Origin: Bimuria novae-zelandiae CBS 107.79 | Taxonomy: Eukaryota > Ascomycota > Dothideomycetes > Pleosporales > Didymosphaeriaceae | Direction of reading: 5' to 3' | DNA length: 64,000 nucleotides | Assembly: GCA_010015655.1 (NCBI GenBank) | Contig: ML976659.1 | Coordinates: 594,360 to 658,359, forward strand | Shown here: in pieces, positions 46,735 through 58,304 of the stretch | How positions within the stretch are numbered: the stretch's first letter is position 1 | Layout: each line of letters starts with the position of its first letter | Translations under genes and position numbers: made by a program | Notes under the pieces: model-generated | Seen by the model: only the letters and a program-made list of their open reading frames with translations | The model's database searches: none | Told to the model about the DNA's origin: nothing

Positions 46735-47520
46735 GAGACGAGAGGAGAGGAAGGGGAAGGAAGATTTATAGAGATCGATGGTCTGTGTGACATCAAACTT
46801 AAGTTTTTTTCGTATGCGAGTGCCTCGAAAGCGACAGATGATCGAGACAATTTTCACGTGTAATCTACGATATGTTGCCCTGTGCTAAGTTGTGAAAAAC
46901 CACAGCGGTTCCGGTTTAGGGTCATGAGATCGGATATCCAGCCGGAGGAAGCTGCTGTATATAGGACGGTATAGTATTGGATCACTCGTTAGTGTATTGT
47001 AAGCGCCAGATTCTCGGGAATTATAGGTGGTTCGAAAGAAAGCTTATGGCCATGTAATAAAAACAAGGAGAGTTTTGAAGGCTTTGGGGCTTTGGGGATC
47101 CGCTAGTGTGATGGACATACTTTCTCTCGAGACTTGACTGAGATCACCAGGGATAAATGTAGACGCGTTCTCTCAATTTCGGTTCCTGGTAAGACTTGCG
47201 GCTGTGCCATCGCTACACCGTTTCGCCACTCATTGCTAGTGCAAATCCATACGAATAATACGCGAGTAACGAATACGCATTTATACGTGCTGTTTTGTAC
47301 CCACACAAGCCCACCACATACACGCTCTCGCAGGTGGAAACTCTGTTTTCACTTGAAGTCCACCTAGTAGACTCAGAATTTCTCGTCAAGATGACATCGC
47401 TTCATTTCGGCGCAGTCGCACTGACAGATTCGCCCAAATGGCATATAAGAGTCGTCTGCGCAGAGCATGCGAGGTTCATTCCAACTACGTATCCATTCAA
47501 CTGGCTTCTTTTCGTTCAAG
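46735..47520. other. Intergenic region
   Basis: About 790 bp between the NmrA-like gene and the oxidase pseudogene. Small frames on both strands show nothing recognisable. Confidence 0.5.
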
Positions 47521-49431
47521 ATGTACTTCCACACTCTCTGCATCGCTGCCCTAGCAAGCACCGGGGCTGCCGCTACTTGCAAAACAACGCCTCTTGATGC
47601 GGAATGGCCTTCCGAAACAGAGTGGGCACAACTCAACACTACAATTGCCGGATCTCTGATTCGTACAGTTCCAATTGCTTCCTCTTGCTATTCTGGTAAC
47701 GATTTCGGATCGGCGGTATTGTGTAACGAGTCGCAAGCAAATTGGAATAATGGCATATGACATGCGCTGCAGCCGGAGTCAATCGACTATCCGATCTATG
47801 CGAACAATTCATGCCTACCGACCAATGTAACGGGATACAGTCCAGATCAAGGCTGTAGCATTGGAGCATACCCTCAATATATCGTCAATGCGACCGAAGA
47901 AGAGCATGTCGCTATCGCTACGAAGTGGGCGTCGGAGCGCAACATCCGAATTGTCATCAAAGGCACTGGCCATGATCTGAACGGACGGTATGTATCTTCA
48001 GATCTTATAAAAAGAAGAACGTCTCCTAACTGGCGTACCACAGGTCGAGTGGCGCCTGGTCTCTGTCGATCTGGACGCGCAACTTCCGCAGCATCACCCG
48101 CGACACTGCTTGGACCTACTCGAACAGTTCCACACCGCAAGATGTCTACATTGTAGGTAGTGGTCAACAATGGGGCAATGTGCTTGACCGCGCACTCAGC
48201 GAAGGCCGCATCGTGACAACCGGACAGGATCCCAGCGTCGGGCTAGGCGGTTACATCCAGGGCGGCGGGCATGGTCCTATTTTAAGCACATACGGTCTTG
48301 CATCGGCACAAGTCTTGCAGATGCGTGTTGTAACCGCCACGGGTGATATTCTTGTTGCTAACCCCTCGGAGAACGAGCATCTTTCTGGGCCCTGCGCGGC
48401 GGGGGAGCTGGCCAGTATGCGTCGTAACGGAATATGTCATTATGCACTTCCCTGCCCCAAGCAACGTGGTCATGTCCAACGTCATGATCATGCCTCAATT
48501 TGCTACAAACGAGAGCTTCGAAGCATCGTGGAGCGCGGCGGCGCGCTGGCTGAGCCATCTTCCTGATCTCATGGAGGCGGGCCTCGCAGGCGCAGCGACG
48601 GCGGCGAGCGGCGAGACAGCATTTGCCTTCTTCCCAAATCTTGCGAATATGGCGCCGTTCGGGGGCCTCGGCTATGGCCAATTGTTCTGGGCTTTCAACA
48701 CGACGGTTGCGGCGGTGGACGCGATGCTGAACCCATCATTGCAGACCTACAAGCACAGTACCCAAGTACGGCGCCTGGGAATGGAACAAACAGCACTCTC
48801 GAAATTACCATGTCCACCTCCAACGCGGGAAATTACTCGGCCTTCTACTGGGCCATCTCAGGCAGCGAGGTCGCCGGCGGCGCAAGCTTAACATCGACCC
48901 GTCTTCTCGGCCGCGCTGAGCTGGTCGATACGCCGCACGAGGACGTAATGTCGTACCTCAAAGTCGCTTTCGGCGCAGAGAATAAGACGGCAGGATCGTT
49001 CTCGACCATCGGTCTCCAAGGTGGACCGGGAGTTCACAACATGCCCGAGGAACGGCGCGGTGCTCTCCTCCCTGCATGGCAGACTGCGTATCTGCATTTC
49101 ATCGCCAAATGGTGCAGAGCTCGATCCGGTGGCTGCTGGGTCGCCGCAAGCCGCTTTGGAGAGTGCGGCGGCTTTCTACGAGGAGAAGCACGAGAGCATG
49201 TGGCGGAAGTGGAGTCCAGAGTCTGGCGCATACATGAACGAGGCAAATGCTTTCAACAAAGAGTTCAAGCACGATTTCTACGGAGAGAATCATGAGAGGT
49301 TGTTGGAGGTGAAGAGGAAGTACGATCCTGAGGAGAGCTTCTTCGTGCTCGCCGGCGTGGGAAGCGACAACTGGGACTATAACATGGACAGTGGTAAGCT
49401 TTGCCGCGTCGGCAATGGCACCTACGTTTAG
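47521..49431 (+). pseudogene. Decayed secreted FAD-linked oxidase (BBE/VAO type)
   Basis: Starts MYFHTLCIAALASTGAAA, a signal peptide, and keeps a recognisable FAD-binding domain: the covalent-flavin region GTGHDLNGR/SSGAWSLSIWTRN across a still-canonical intron (47988-48043), then GSGQQWGNVLD and GGYIQGGGHGPIL. The C-terminal BBE-type end reads YDPEESFFVLAGVGSDNWDY. Damage: TGA at 47758-47760 where Trp is expected; single-base losses near 48380 (before WALRGGGAG) and near 48425; frame changes near 48780 and 49100. Each frame resumes the family sequence immediately after, so these are point indels in a once-intact gene of about 590 codons, not missing exons. Indels are not RIP changes. Sequencing error is possible but unlikely five times. 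Confidence 0.85.
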
Positions 49432-49734
49432 ATAGAGACTTACAATGGCGTCTTATTTTGGTTGTTGGTTGGTTTACAGAGGTAGAAGGTGTGCAAATAG
49501 ACTCATAGCAGTATAGGATAGATGTTAGATAGTAGGATAGACGTCTATGTGGAGGCCTAGAAGAATTACTAGGCTAGTAGCAATGATCCATACCCCTGAA
49601 CCAAAAGTAGACAAAACTGCAAAAGGGCAATAACCCCGACCAATGTCGCAATGATGCGCCGCACGCTGAGTTGCTTAGTCCGCGAAGTGTTGTAGGAAAA
49701 GCACCAATGAAATGTCGAGCCTCCCGTAAACCCA

Positions 49735-50553
49735 TCACCGCCTGCCGCCGCCCTGCTTCCCGATGAAATCTCCGGCATATTTCATAATCAGCTTCGGGCC
49801 CTCCTTCTTGATCACTGGTAGTGCGTGCGTGTAGAACATGTCTTTGGCCTGTCGCTGCCAATCCGGCACGTCCTTCCCAGAGCGACGCCGGTCCCGCACA
49901 CGGTCATCTCTCGGGTCCCTCAGCAGCCTGTCGTCGTACCGATCCCGATCTCGGCGAGGCCTGTCGTCATACGGGTCCCGTTTGCGAGGGCGATGATCGT
50001 AGCGGGCGTCGTACGGATCCTGCCGACGAGGGCGGTCGTCGTAGCCGTCGTCGTAGTCGTCTCTTCGGCGTGGACGCTCGTCGTACGCATCTCGCTTGGG
50101 CGGGCGGTCGTCGTATGCATCGCGCCTCGGCCTGTCGTGCCGACTATCCGAGTAGTACTCGTCGTCCCGCGGGCGTCGTCGGCGCGGAGGCCTGTTGGGG
50201 TCGTCGTAGTCGTCCTCGGGCCCGGGAGGAGCGCGGGCGGCCTTCGGGCGGGGAGGAGGAGAGTCGCGCCGTCTGCGCGGCGGCGGCGGGCTCTCCGAGT
50301 CGGAGTCGTATGCGGGAGGAGGTCGCGGGCGGGGGTCACGGTACGACTTGGAGCGACGAGGACGGTCCGCTGAGCTGTCGTAAATAGCATTCTTCACCGT
50401 GTTGAACAGGCCTCGCATACCTCCTCGGTCCGCCTCCCGGTCGCGCGCGGGCTGGTGGTGCCTGCCGCCAAACTCGTCCATGTAGTCTGGCGGCGACACT
50501 TCGGGCCTGCGGCGGCGCTGGCCACCACCATAGGGCGAGGGCGAGCGTGGCAT
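49735..50553 (-). CDS. Low-complexity Arg/Asp/Tyr/Pro repeat protein, 272 aa
   Basis: A single exon from ATG 50553 (MPRSPSPYGGGQRRRRPEV). A charged N-terminus with MRGLFNTVKNAIYD is followed by Pro/Arg-rich sequence and a repeat array (about residues 130-225) built on an R-R-D-x-Y-D-D-R-P theme, at least seven times. It ends in an ordered-looking segment, DWQRQAKDMFYTHALPVIKK, then GPKLIMKYAGDFIGKQGGGRR. The ends look structured and may be the conserved part, while the middle is intrinsically disordered. RD/RY-rich repeats occur in RNA-binding and condensate-forming proteins, but no RNA-binding domain is seen, so function is unknown. Antisense frames of 156-188 codons are shadows of the repeats. 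Confidence 0.75.
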   Translation of the reverse strand: MPRSPSPYGGGQRRRRPEVSPPDYMDEFGGRHHQPARDREADRGGMRGLFNTVKNAIYDSSADRPRRSKSYRDPRPRPPPAYDSDSESPPPPRRRRDSPPPRPKAARAPPGPEDDYDDPNRPPRRRRPRDDEYYSDSRHDRPRRDAYDDRPPKRDAYDERPRRRDDYDDGYDDRPRRQDPYDARYDHRPRKRDPYDDRPRRDRDRYDDRLLRDPRDDRVRDRRRSGKDVPDWQRQAKDMFYTHALPVIKKEGPKLIMKYAGDFIGKQGGGRR

Positions 50554-51635
50554 CGCGCAGTGTTTGGCTGTGTGCTGTGCAGGTAGGGTGTGGTGGTGAA
50601 TGGTGCCCTGCAGTGAGTGAAACCCCGACGACAAGATCATCGTCGTTCTATAAGCAAAGCACTTGGGCAGGCATGACCAGGCCCACCACCTGCAGACCCT
50701 GCATCATCTGTTCGCGCCTAGCCAGGCCGCCTGTCGTCATGCTCCACTCATAATCACGCGCAAAACATGTTGCAGCCGGCTGTGTGCTGGCGGCTGTACT
50801 CGTGGGCTGTGTCATCGTGCATGCCGAAGTGGCGGATCCACTCCCCGCAGAGAAGACTCACGCGAACTGGGTTCGCTCGAAGGGGCTGTAGTTGGAGACC
50901 AGACTTTTGATGGGAACGCTAGAGAATAGACGGGTAATCTTGGGAAGTGTCTCTCGCTCCAGGTATGCGAACAAGGCAGCCATGTCCTGGTGCTGCTCCT
51001 TCTCGTCGTCGTGTGTGCTGTGACCACTTCACTTCACAGGAAATTCTTCTAATCCATGTGAACTCCAAACCGGATGAGCTGTAACCCCACGCATCGTTCC
51101 GTGTCAGCTGAAGAGAAAGGGTCCAGAACATTGAAATGTGCAGGCAGCAAAATGTGTGTGGCGAAGTAACTGCGCCACAGTGGCAAAAAGGGAAGGCCGG
51201 CTCATGTGTTCTCCTCTCCGTACCCTTTCAATGTGCAAGCCTTTTTACGCCTCATTGTCCAGAGTATACGGGCAACACACTACCCCCCCCTTTAGCTCTC
51301 CTTCACTGATTATACGCCTCCATAGATTAGTTTTTACCTTTGCCTCCTCTCGGTAGGCCGTTGCATCATTCAAATGCTCACAGAAAGCCGTTGCTCACTG
51401 TCCAGCACAGATATCGTGCCTGTCTACGAAAACGTTTGGATGGCATTATGGGCATCGCGCATGCTAAACAAACAACGGTATCAAGTATCGCAAAAATTCA
51501 CTCTCACTCGGTCGCCTTTCCCTCGTTTCTGCACCTCGATCGGTTTTTCAACAAGCTCCTTCGGCCTCGCCTTCGGTTTCCATTGCGAACCCGGCTTTGT
51601 CTTATCCGATTCTTCTTCAATATTTTGAATCGAAT
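50554..51635. other. Intergenic region
   Basis: About 1.1 kb between two minus-strand genes. Contains the repeat-protein promoter and the receptor 3' end. Small frames at 50919-51657 have no supportable features. Confidence 0.5.
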
Positions 51636-53056
51636 TTATTCCGAATCACGCTGGTAATGGTAGAACGCTCCAAGCGTCAGTTCCTCTTGACTAGAATGCG
51701 TGTTCTTTGGCCATATGTCTACCTGGCGTGTGATGCCTCCCTCTACCATTTCTCTGCTTCCGCTCGGCTCTGGGTCTACTGAGCGCGCGGCCCTGCTAGT
51801 CCCCGGATTACTTTCGCTCTTTGCACTTCGCATTTGTGCCGTGAGTCTTGCTTTGTTCCGAATGCGTCGGTAGAGGTGTCGCGTGGTTGGTAGGATGCTG
51901 GCAATCATGTAGATAGAGGGTTCGACGAGCGCGTAAATCATAGGTCCGCCAGAAGCGTACCACGTTGGATCTGAGAATAGAGGGGTGGTAAAGAAAACCA
52001 CAAAGCGAAGCGTGCACGTGATGATGCCCCTGTGGTGGGTCAGCCATGTTCACTACATTGCCGTCATAGGACGGAGAAGTTGAGTGCTTTTGGCCTTCGT
52101 ACTGCCAATCATGGATCAAGACACGATGTCTCGACTTTCTTACCAATGTTCCAATCGTGCAGAGACATATGGCAGGAGTAGGGGAAGTACCTACAGCGAA
52201 GCTGCGAGGAAAGTGAGCATAAGACCAATCTTCTCGCCTGTCGCGATATGGAGCTTGAGAAGAATCGGCCATGGGAGGATCAGGATCGCCACGTCCGTGA
52301 CCAAGCTCGGAATGCTATAGCTCTTGTAGAAGAGCATCACGTCTCCACAGGTACCGTCATTGATATCGACCGCTTGCGTCCAAAAGTACCTGAACGGTCG
52401 GCAGATGGAGAATGCAAGTATGAACGCAATTACGCCTTGAAGTACAATTATTACACCGATTCCAATGATCACTCGGCGGTAAAAGGGTACTTCGAAAACT
52501 TGGTAGTAAAGAAACAAGGCGGCAAGCTTGGAGAACATGACCGCAGGTGTATAGGTAAATTCGAGGACCTTGGAAAGTTGCAGCCAGGTTTGAAAGGTCG
52601 TCACTGGAACAGCGACAACATGATACCCTACGCCGCCTATCTGCGTCATCACTATTGAGCGTTAGTATTCATCATCTTGCTCGAAGTCCCTGTCTGTTGA
52701 CGCTGGTGATCCATACTATTCAAAACGAGGTTGGGATCCTTGAAATTGCAAGACGCGCAAGGCCTCCTCTTATCTTCAAGAATATGCTGCCGAAGCCCCA
52801 AGCCGTACATAGAAAGAGAAAAGTACCCACAAATTCCAGTTGCTGCACTTCCCAGGCAAAGTACATAGCACAGCGTATTACACACCAGCATTGGCGTCCC
52901 CACGGCCTTGCGATTGTAATACCGGCTGACATAGAATAGCATGAGAAAGAACGTGTCTATCACAATGAACACGATGCTGACCCGCTGGTCCAGATAGGGA
53001 TTGTTCGTCTCGGCGAGGAACTCTGGCGATGGCGGTCCCGCGCTTGAGGCTGCCAT
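51636..53056 (-). CDS. Rhodopsin-domain (PTH11-like) seven-transmembrane protein, 358 aa, three exons
   Basis: Exons (minus) 53056-52831, 52651-52195 and 52029-51636. Introns of 179 bp (donor GTGGGT, TACTAAC branch, acceptor AATAG) and 165 bp are long for this window but keep phase exactly. The start gives MAASSAGPPSPEFLAETNNP. Hydrophobic helices include VSIVFIVIDTFFLMLFYVS, MLVCNTLCYVLCLGSAATGI, FSKLAALFLYYQVF, VIIVLQGVIAFILAFSICRPF, SLVTDVAILILPWPILLKL and IITCTLRFVVFFTTPLF. The ICRPF and ILPWPILLKLH motifs are characteristic of the fungal rhodopsin-domain family that includes PTH11-like receptors. Likely a plasma-membrane sensor; ligand unknown. The C-terminal tail is polar and Ser-rich. 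Confidence 0.88.
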
Positions 53057-53639
53057 GGCGGGCACGTCGGGTCGAGCTTCGCTTATGGAAGGGCGCGGGA
53101 TGACGGAAGCTTGACGGCGGGCGCTCCAGCTTTGGGGATGCACGCACTTTTGTCTCGTGAAACGTCGCGGTGAAGTAACGCGCAAATGCAGAGCTCCATG
53201 TATCCTGTGCGGCTGTCACTGTGCAGATTCAGCCCCAACATCGTTTGTGCAGATCGTGCCTTGGCGCATTAGTTTTGAGCCGAAGACGGAGATTATCCCC
53301 CGCATGGCGAAGTGCGCCCTGGCACGGGCCATCCCCTGAGGACCAATCGGATGAATTGCTCCGGCCTGGCAGAACACCAAATATTATGCTGAAATAGGCC
53401 AATTTTGTATGGAGATTGCATTTCTGAAGGTATTGAGATAGGTTTACATGATGGATGAGCTTGCTCTTGTGTCTGTTGAGATGATTGTTTCATGCCGGCG
53501 GAGGTGCTCCTCCCAGCACGTAGGAGTGACTTCTGGCCTACACAAGGGCAATCGGCAGAGCTTGCAGCTATAGCAAGTACGTGGGGGACGCTAAGAGCCA
53601 TGTCTGAAGGAGCGTGAATTGCCTGTAACACGTGCTAGA
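53057..53639. other. Promoter side of the receptor gene, up to the AT-rich block
   Basis: About 580 bp of GC-balanced sequence between the receptor start codon and the abrupt change to AT-rich sequence near 53640. Small frames only. Confidence 0.5.
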
Positions 53640-56100
53640 GGTGTCTAAGATAGGTCCTTTCTATTAGTTATACGCCTAGCTACCGCATAATTAATATAGT
53701 TTTTACCCTCTATAAATAACTTTGTAAATATATAAGAGCTTTGGAGAGTGTCCTTTTTACTAGTAAGAACCTTATTAGGACGCTAATATTTTATTAAGCC
53801 TAAAATAAGATAGCTTTCGCGTTTAAAAAGTTACATAATTAACTTATATATAAACTTCTTATAGCTAGATTATTTAATAGTAGTAAGAGAGGAGTATAAG
53901 GATAGCCTATTACAGTCCAGAAGTCGAAGGTGGGACGACGGGCCTTATAACGATAACCAGGCCCTACCTTAGGCTTACGTAACGTCCCAGGCTGTCTTAG
54001 ACGCCAAGACCATAGGACATTATAGGATCACGTGACCCCGGTCACGTGACGTCCCAGGATATCCCATGGGATCCCATGGGGCCGGGATATGGGACTCTAT
54101 GGGACTCTATGGGACAAGGAGGATATATATACAGGACGGTTTCCTTATACGCTCTTTATAGTTAACTAGAATATCTTCTATGCAAGTACGTTCTCCTATA
54201 TAGACTAATAGTTATCTTATTTATTATAAAGTTAAATTATATAACTACGCGCTAGGTGTCGCATTAACTTATATTACTAAATAATTTATAAAGTGCTACT
54301 TTAGCCTTACCGCCCTAACCTGGATCGGACCAAGGTATGAACGCCTTATAACATAGCCTATAATAATTATTAAGTATAAGGTCTATTAAAAAGTACTAAA
54401 GTAGCTACTAAGTACGCTAATAGGCCTACCATATAGAGTAGTAGTTCTGGGTCTAATTAAAGTAATCTACCTTACTCTTATAGTAATCATAGTTATTTAT
54501 TATCTAAGGGATACTAAGTAGCTTAATAAGCTTATTATTAAACGCCTTTTTAAAAAGTTTCTTATTATTTTAGGCTATCTTTAAACGTTGATAGAGTTTT
54601 ATAATAGACTAAGTAGCTAAGTAGTAACTATTGTTAGTATAGTCTTAGTATAGTATTAACATTAGAGACTTATACTTAATAATAGTACTTATAAAAAGGA
54701 TAACTTAATTATTTTTTTAAGCTACTTATAGTACTTGCCTACTTTTTAAGAGCGCCTAGTACGTATCTCCCTACTCTAGCTTATACGTGTGTTCTATTTT
54801 AAGCTTTATTAAGTTACTATTAAAACGCTCCTTTAAGAGCTTTACCCGCCTGTATTAGCTAATAACTAAAGACTCTACTTAAAGCTCTACTTTTACTATT
54901 ACCTTAAAAGTCTCCTTTATTACTATTTTTATTATACGGACTATCCTAGCACAGCCTATACTTTTAGATTTAAGATATTTAAGTATAGGTATAGTATTAA
55001 AGAGATTATTATCCTATGTAATATAAAGATTTAGTAGAAAAAGACGCTAGCTAGTAGCGTTAATAATAAGTATAAGAGTAATAAAGACTAACTTTATAGG
55101 AGTAAAAGCTAGCGTATTAGCTAGTAGTTTAAATAAGTTAATAGATCCTCTCCCTGTAGTATAAAATAACTAATTTAAAATTATTCTATTATTAGTTAAA
55201 TACTAGATCTTAAAGCCCTTTAGTAAAAGCTTTATTTTAATTATTATAATTTTACTTACCTGCCTAGTAAATCTAGTAATTATTTTATTAATATAAAGAT
55301 AAATACCTAGGCCCTAGTACTTAAAGCTACGCTTATAGAGTGTCTCTAAAGGATCTTATATTTTACTAAATAGTAACTTAAAGCTTTAGTTAACCTTAGT
55401 ATAGTATAAGTACTAATCTAGCTACTACTACTTGTTTCTTAATATATAGTAATTAATCTTATACTAAGGCGCTGTCCTATAAAGTTTCTTTTAATATTTA
55501 ATAAGTAAGGGCTCTTGGTGGACGCCTATATAAATAATAATTACAAGATTGGTGTTGTGAGGACGAGCGCGGCTCCTGCATCGAAAGAGTAGATGAGGTA
55601 AGTTGGCTCTATTTCAGCTACATTAAGATGAGGAGACTGTTGGTACATAGGCTCGCAGCGCTCTTGTGCGCTCGTCGGAGGAGAACAACTATCCATCTGA
55701 AGTAACTGCGCTGGGGGCGCGGGTAGCCGCACCAGGGCGTAAGGCGGTTGCGCCTCGTACGCGAGGTCATGTGACCTGCCGGCATGCCAGGCCGTCACAG
55801 GTGTAGAGCTCTATTACAAATGTAGGCTTCTAGGCACAGTAGGTAGGCGTTAGGGAGAGCTTATTATAGAGCCTTTTAGCGTGCTAATTCGTATAGTATA
55901 CGATTTAGTTAAGGATACCTGCATTAAAAAGAGGTTAAATAATGCTATAGGCAAGTTTATATCTACACCTTTAGATATTAGCGTAGCTCCTAATGTACGT
56001 AGGTTAATAATTTCTAGAGATTGCTACTTAGAGGCTTAGTTAGCAGGTTAGGCAAAATATTAGCTTTTTAGCTGTAGATTATGGATTTTACGAAGTGGGA
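53640..56100. repeat. AT-rich, RIP-type degenerate repeat block
   Basis: Very AT-rich sequence full of TA-containing words and stops in all frames, as in the known dead elements here. It contains a solo LTR (53908-54353) and a GC-balanced patch at about 55540-55800 that could be an element end. I could not find matching inverted repeats or a transposase motif, so its family is unknown. Confidence 0.7.
53908..54353 (+). mobile_element. Solo LTR (TGTTA...TAACA family), plus orientation
   Basis: 446 bp with a perfect 5-bp target duplication TAGCC (53903-53907 and 54354-54358). The start TATTACAG is a RIP-type change from TGTTAC; it ends CTTATAACA. Its right half aligns with the reverse complement of the solo LTR at 1579-2030; the left half is more diverged. 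Contains a TCACGTGAC inverted pair (54028-54036, 54041-54049) and a tandem run of TATGGGACTC near 54085-54115. Confidence 0.88.
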
Positions 56101-56873
56101 ATCGTTACTTAATAGCCCTACACGTTTTAGCATGATCGCAGATGTAAGAAAGTACAAAATATGCGTGTTTTGGCTGGTAAACAATATTTGCTAACATCAC
56201 GATACATGTTTTTGTGTTGCAGAGCATTATCATCCGATTGGCCATCAACACGTGGCCCGTGCCAGGGCGCTTTCAGCAATGCGGGGGATAGGGGTGGGTC
56301 ACTGTGGGTTCTTGCACGCGTGGCAATCCTCCAACGGAGTGATCACCGAGCGACTCTATTGCCGGAAACATCGACTCTTTAAGGCAGGTACTTTGCACTT
56401 CGCCTTGAAGATCTGCAATAACATTGGGTCCTTCTGGGAACTCTGCATTCCCGGGTTTTGTGGCCTTGGCCTCTGTTTACTAACAACATCACGATAGTTA
56501 CTAAGTAGGTGAACAGGACGCCTACCTTCCTCATACGTTAGCAAGTGGTCCCTATGCAGTGGTGTTGTCGCGAATAGTTCTCGCATCACATCTCGGGTGA
56601 TGTGGGATCCAAGCACGCTTAGACCTATGAGTACGGTAAGTTCGGAATGGGCGCTTCGGGATGTCACGGCTGTAGAGTGACAAATTTAAACAGGCGAATG
56701 CCAAATGGCATGGTGTTCGACCGAATGAATTTGTCCCAGGCAACGAGGGCGCATCAAGTGTTCCGGTGCAAGTTCTAACACTGGTTTGTACGACTGCTGT
56801 CTGCGCTCAGCATCCGGGAAAGGGAGGAGACATCATGAAGCAATGAGGACGATGATTTTCAATTCGTCTTCCG
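56101..56873. other. Region downstream of the hydrolase gene
   Basis: About 770 bp, compositionally between relic and gene. Overlapping small frames (56161-56743) have no domains. Contains the 3' end of the hydrolase gene. Confidence 0.45.
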
Positions 56874-58128
56874 TCAGTGCTTTTCCAGCCACTGATACAC
56901 ACGTTTTGCTATGTCCAAGTTGTTCTTCTCCATAAAGAACATATGTCCGTTGCCATGAATACCCTCTTTTCCTAGATCCGCAAACTCGACGTCTACACCA
57001 ACTTGCTGCAGATACTTAACAGTACAGTAATCATACGGCGCATGGAACGATGCTTCGCCGGTAACAACAAGCTCTGGGATTTTGGCCAGATTGGTCAGTT
57101 GCTTTGCTGGAGACTTTTGCATGATGCACGCGTTGTGGTTCTCGTCAATCGCTGGCTCGATAGTCGTCTCAATGTTTGAGGCATTCGTGCCCGCGGACGG
57201 GTTGTATCCAATTGCAAGGTCGGTGAGGCCAAAAGCGAAAGCTGCGGCGTTTCCAAACGGCGGGCGAAGCGTGAAAGGCGGCCCAGACGGCTCTAACTGG
57301 ACAATGCCCTTGACACGGTCTGAGCGCATGTCTCCAACCCTCCAGCCTTTTCATAATTAGCCGCTACGGCCCGCCGAATAGACTTGGGCTCAACATACCG
57401 TAAGCACCTGCCTGTGAGTGGCTGATAATATAACAATCACCAACAATATCCACCAAAGCTGAATATGCCTGCGCGTTTTGTTCTTCGCTGATAAAGCGGT
57501 CAGTTTGTAGCTGCACCTGGCTCCTGTAAAAATTGTCGAAAGTCGGATCGCCAATGCGACCCGTACCGGGCCATTGGGTGTGAAGCTTTGCTTGAGGCCA
57601 TTGATTACCGTTGTTTGCTACGTCGGTGAAAATATCGGAAACGGTACTAGGTGAGCCAATGTAGCCCATGTTCCCCTGTCCGGGAAACCAGAAGGAGCGA
57701 CCGCGTGAAGGTTGATCAGAAAGATACACTGTGTGGCCCTTGGACAAAAAGTACGACGCCCATCCTGGCCTCCCATCTGGAGTATCAAGGAAGTTGGTTC
57801 CTGTTTGGGCGGCACCTGCGATGAAGATGATAGGCAATGGTTGATTCGCGGGCTCTGGGTTGGGTGAAAGCTTCTCAACGTATATCTGGCCTATCATAGC
57901 AGTTGATGTGGAGTTGGTCGTCGGGTCCTGTCTCCAATTGTCAGGTAAACGCACAACCAGTATAAACTCGGGACTTGCTGTGATATTGGTGTACTGCCCG
58001 CCAACGTAGAGAACGTCTCGCTTTGGAATGATGTCCAAAAGCTGAGAGCTATTGGCCTCAGCATTGCTTCCATGGAAAGCGATTTGCGCCAGCCATGTTA
58101 CAGAAGTGATGCTACGAAGGTTGAACAT
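56874..58128 (-). CDS. Secreted alpha/beta-hydrolase, 400 aa, two exons
   Basis: Exons (minus) 58128-57399 and 57346-56874 with a 52-bp intron joining AYG to WRVGD in phase. The start at 58128 (MFNLRSITSVTWLAQIAFHG) gives a signal-peptide-like N-terminus; in-frame ATGs at 58233 and 58242 would add about 35-38 residues without one. Core: GGQYTNIT, GQIYVEKLSP, PLPIIFIAGAAQTGTNFLDT with the oxyanion region, DQPSRGRS, the nucleophile Ser238 in SHSQAGAYG, LEPSGPPF, and the catalytic His near residue 378 in HGNGHMF. Length suits fungal secreted hydrolases of this type. Substrate unknown. Element H is inserted about 175 bp upstream. Confidence 0.9.
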
Positions 58129-58290
58129 GGCGGAACGGTTCTGTACCCACTGCGAGAAGTTTGTGAGAGAAGCAGGTAGCCCTAGTGCTGGCCAGCTTAT
58201 GTTTGCAGACGACAGAGCACCTGGCCATTGCATGCGATCCATAATACGAATGGCGCCGTCGGCGCCGTGGCACGAAGGAGCTCGTTTATT

Positions 58291-58298
58291 TGACGTCA
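58291..58298. promoter_or_regulatory. CRE-like palindrome TGACGTCA upstream of the hydrolase gene
   Basis: A perfect 8-bp ATF/CREB-type site, 163 bp before the hydrolase ATG and 5 bp from the TA where element H is inserted. Binding is inference from the consensus. Confidence 0.5.
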
Positions 58299-58304
58299 AG
58301 TCTA

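Noticed and set aside
45883..46857. 324-codon antisense frame across the NmrA-like gene
   Set aside because: Composition shadow; no domain, and the sense strand has a TATA box, clear start and family motifs.
28166..49431. A secondary-metabolite gene cluster suggested by oxidoreductase, NmrA-like and FAD oxidase genes
   Set aside because: No polyketide synthase, peptide synthetase or terpene cyclase is present, and housekeeping genes (kinesin-8, FRS2) lie between them.
49821..50390. Three frames of 156-188 codons overlapping the Arg/Asp/Tyr repeat protein
   Set aside because: Low-complexity shadows produced by the repeats on either strand; only the 272-aa frame has a plausible start and ordered ends.
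51340..51657. 105-codon plus-strand frame
   Set aside because: No domain and no supportable start context; partly 3' flank of the receptor gene.
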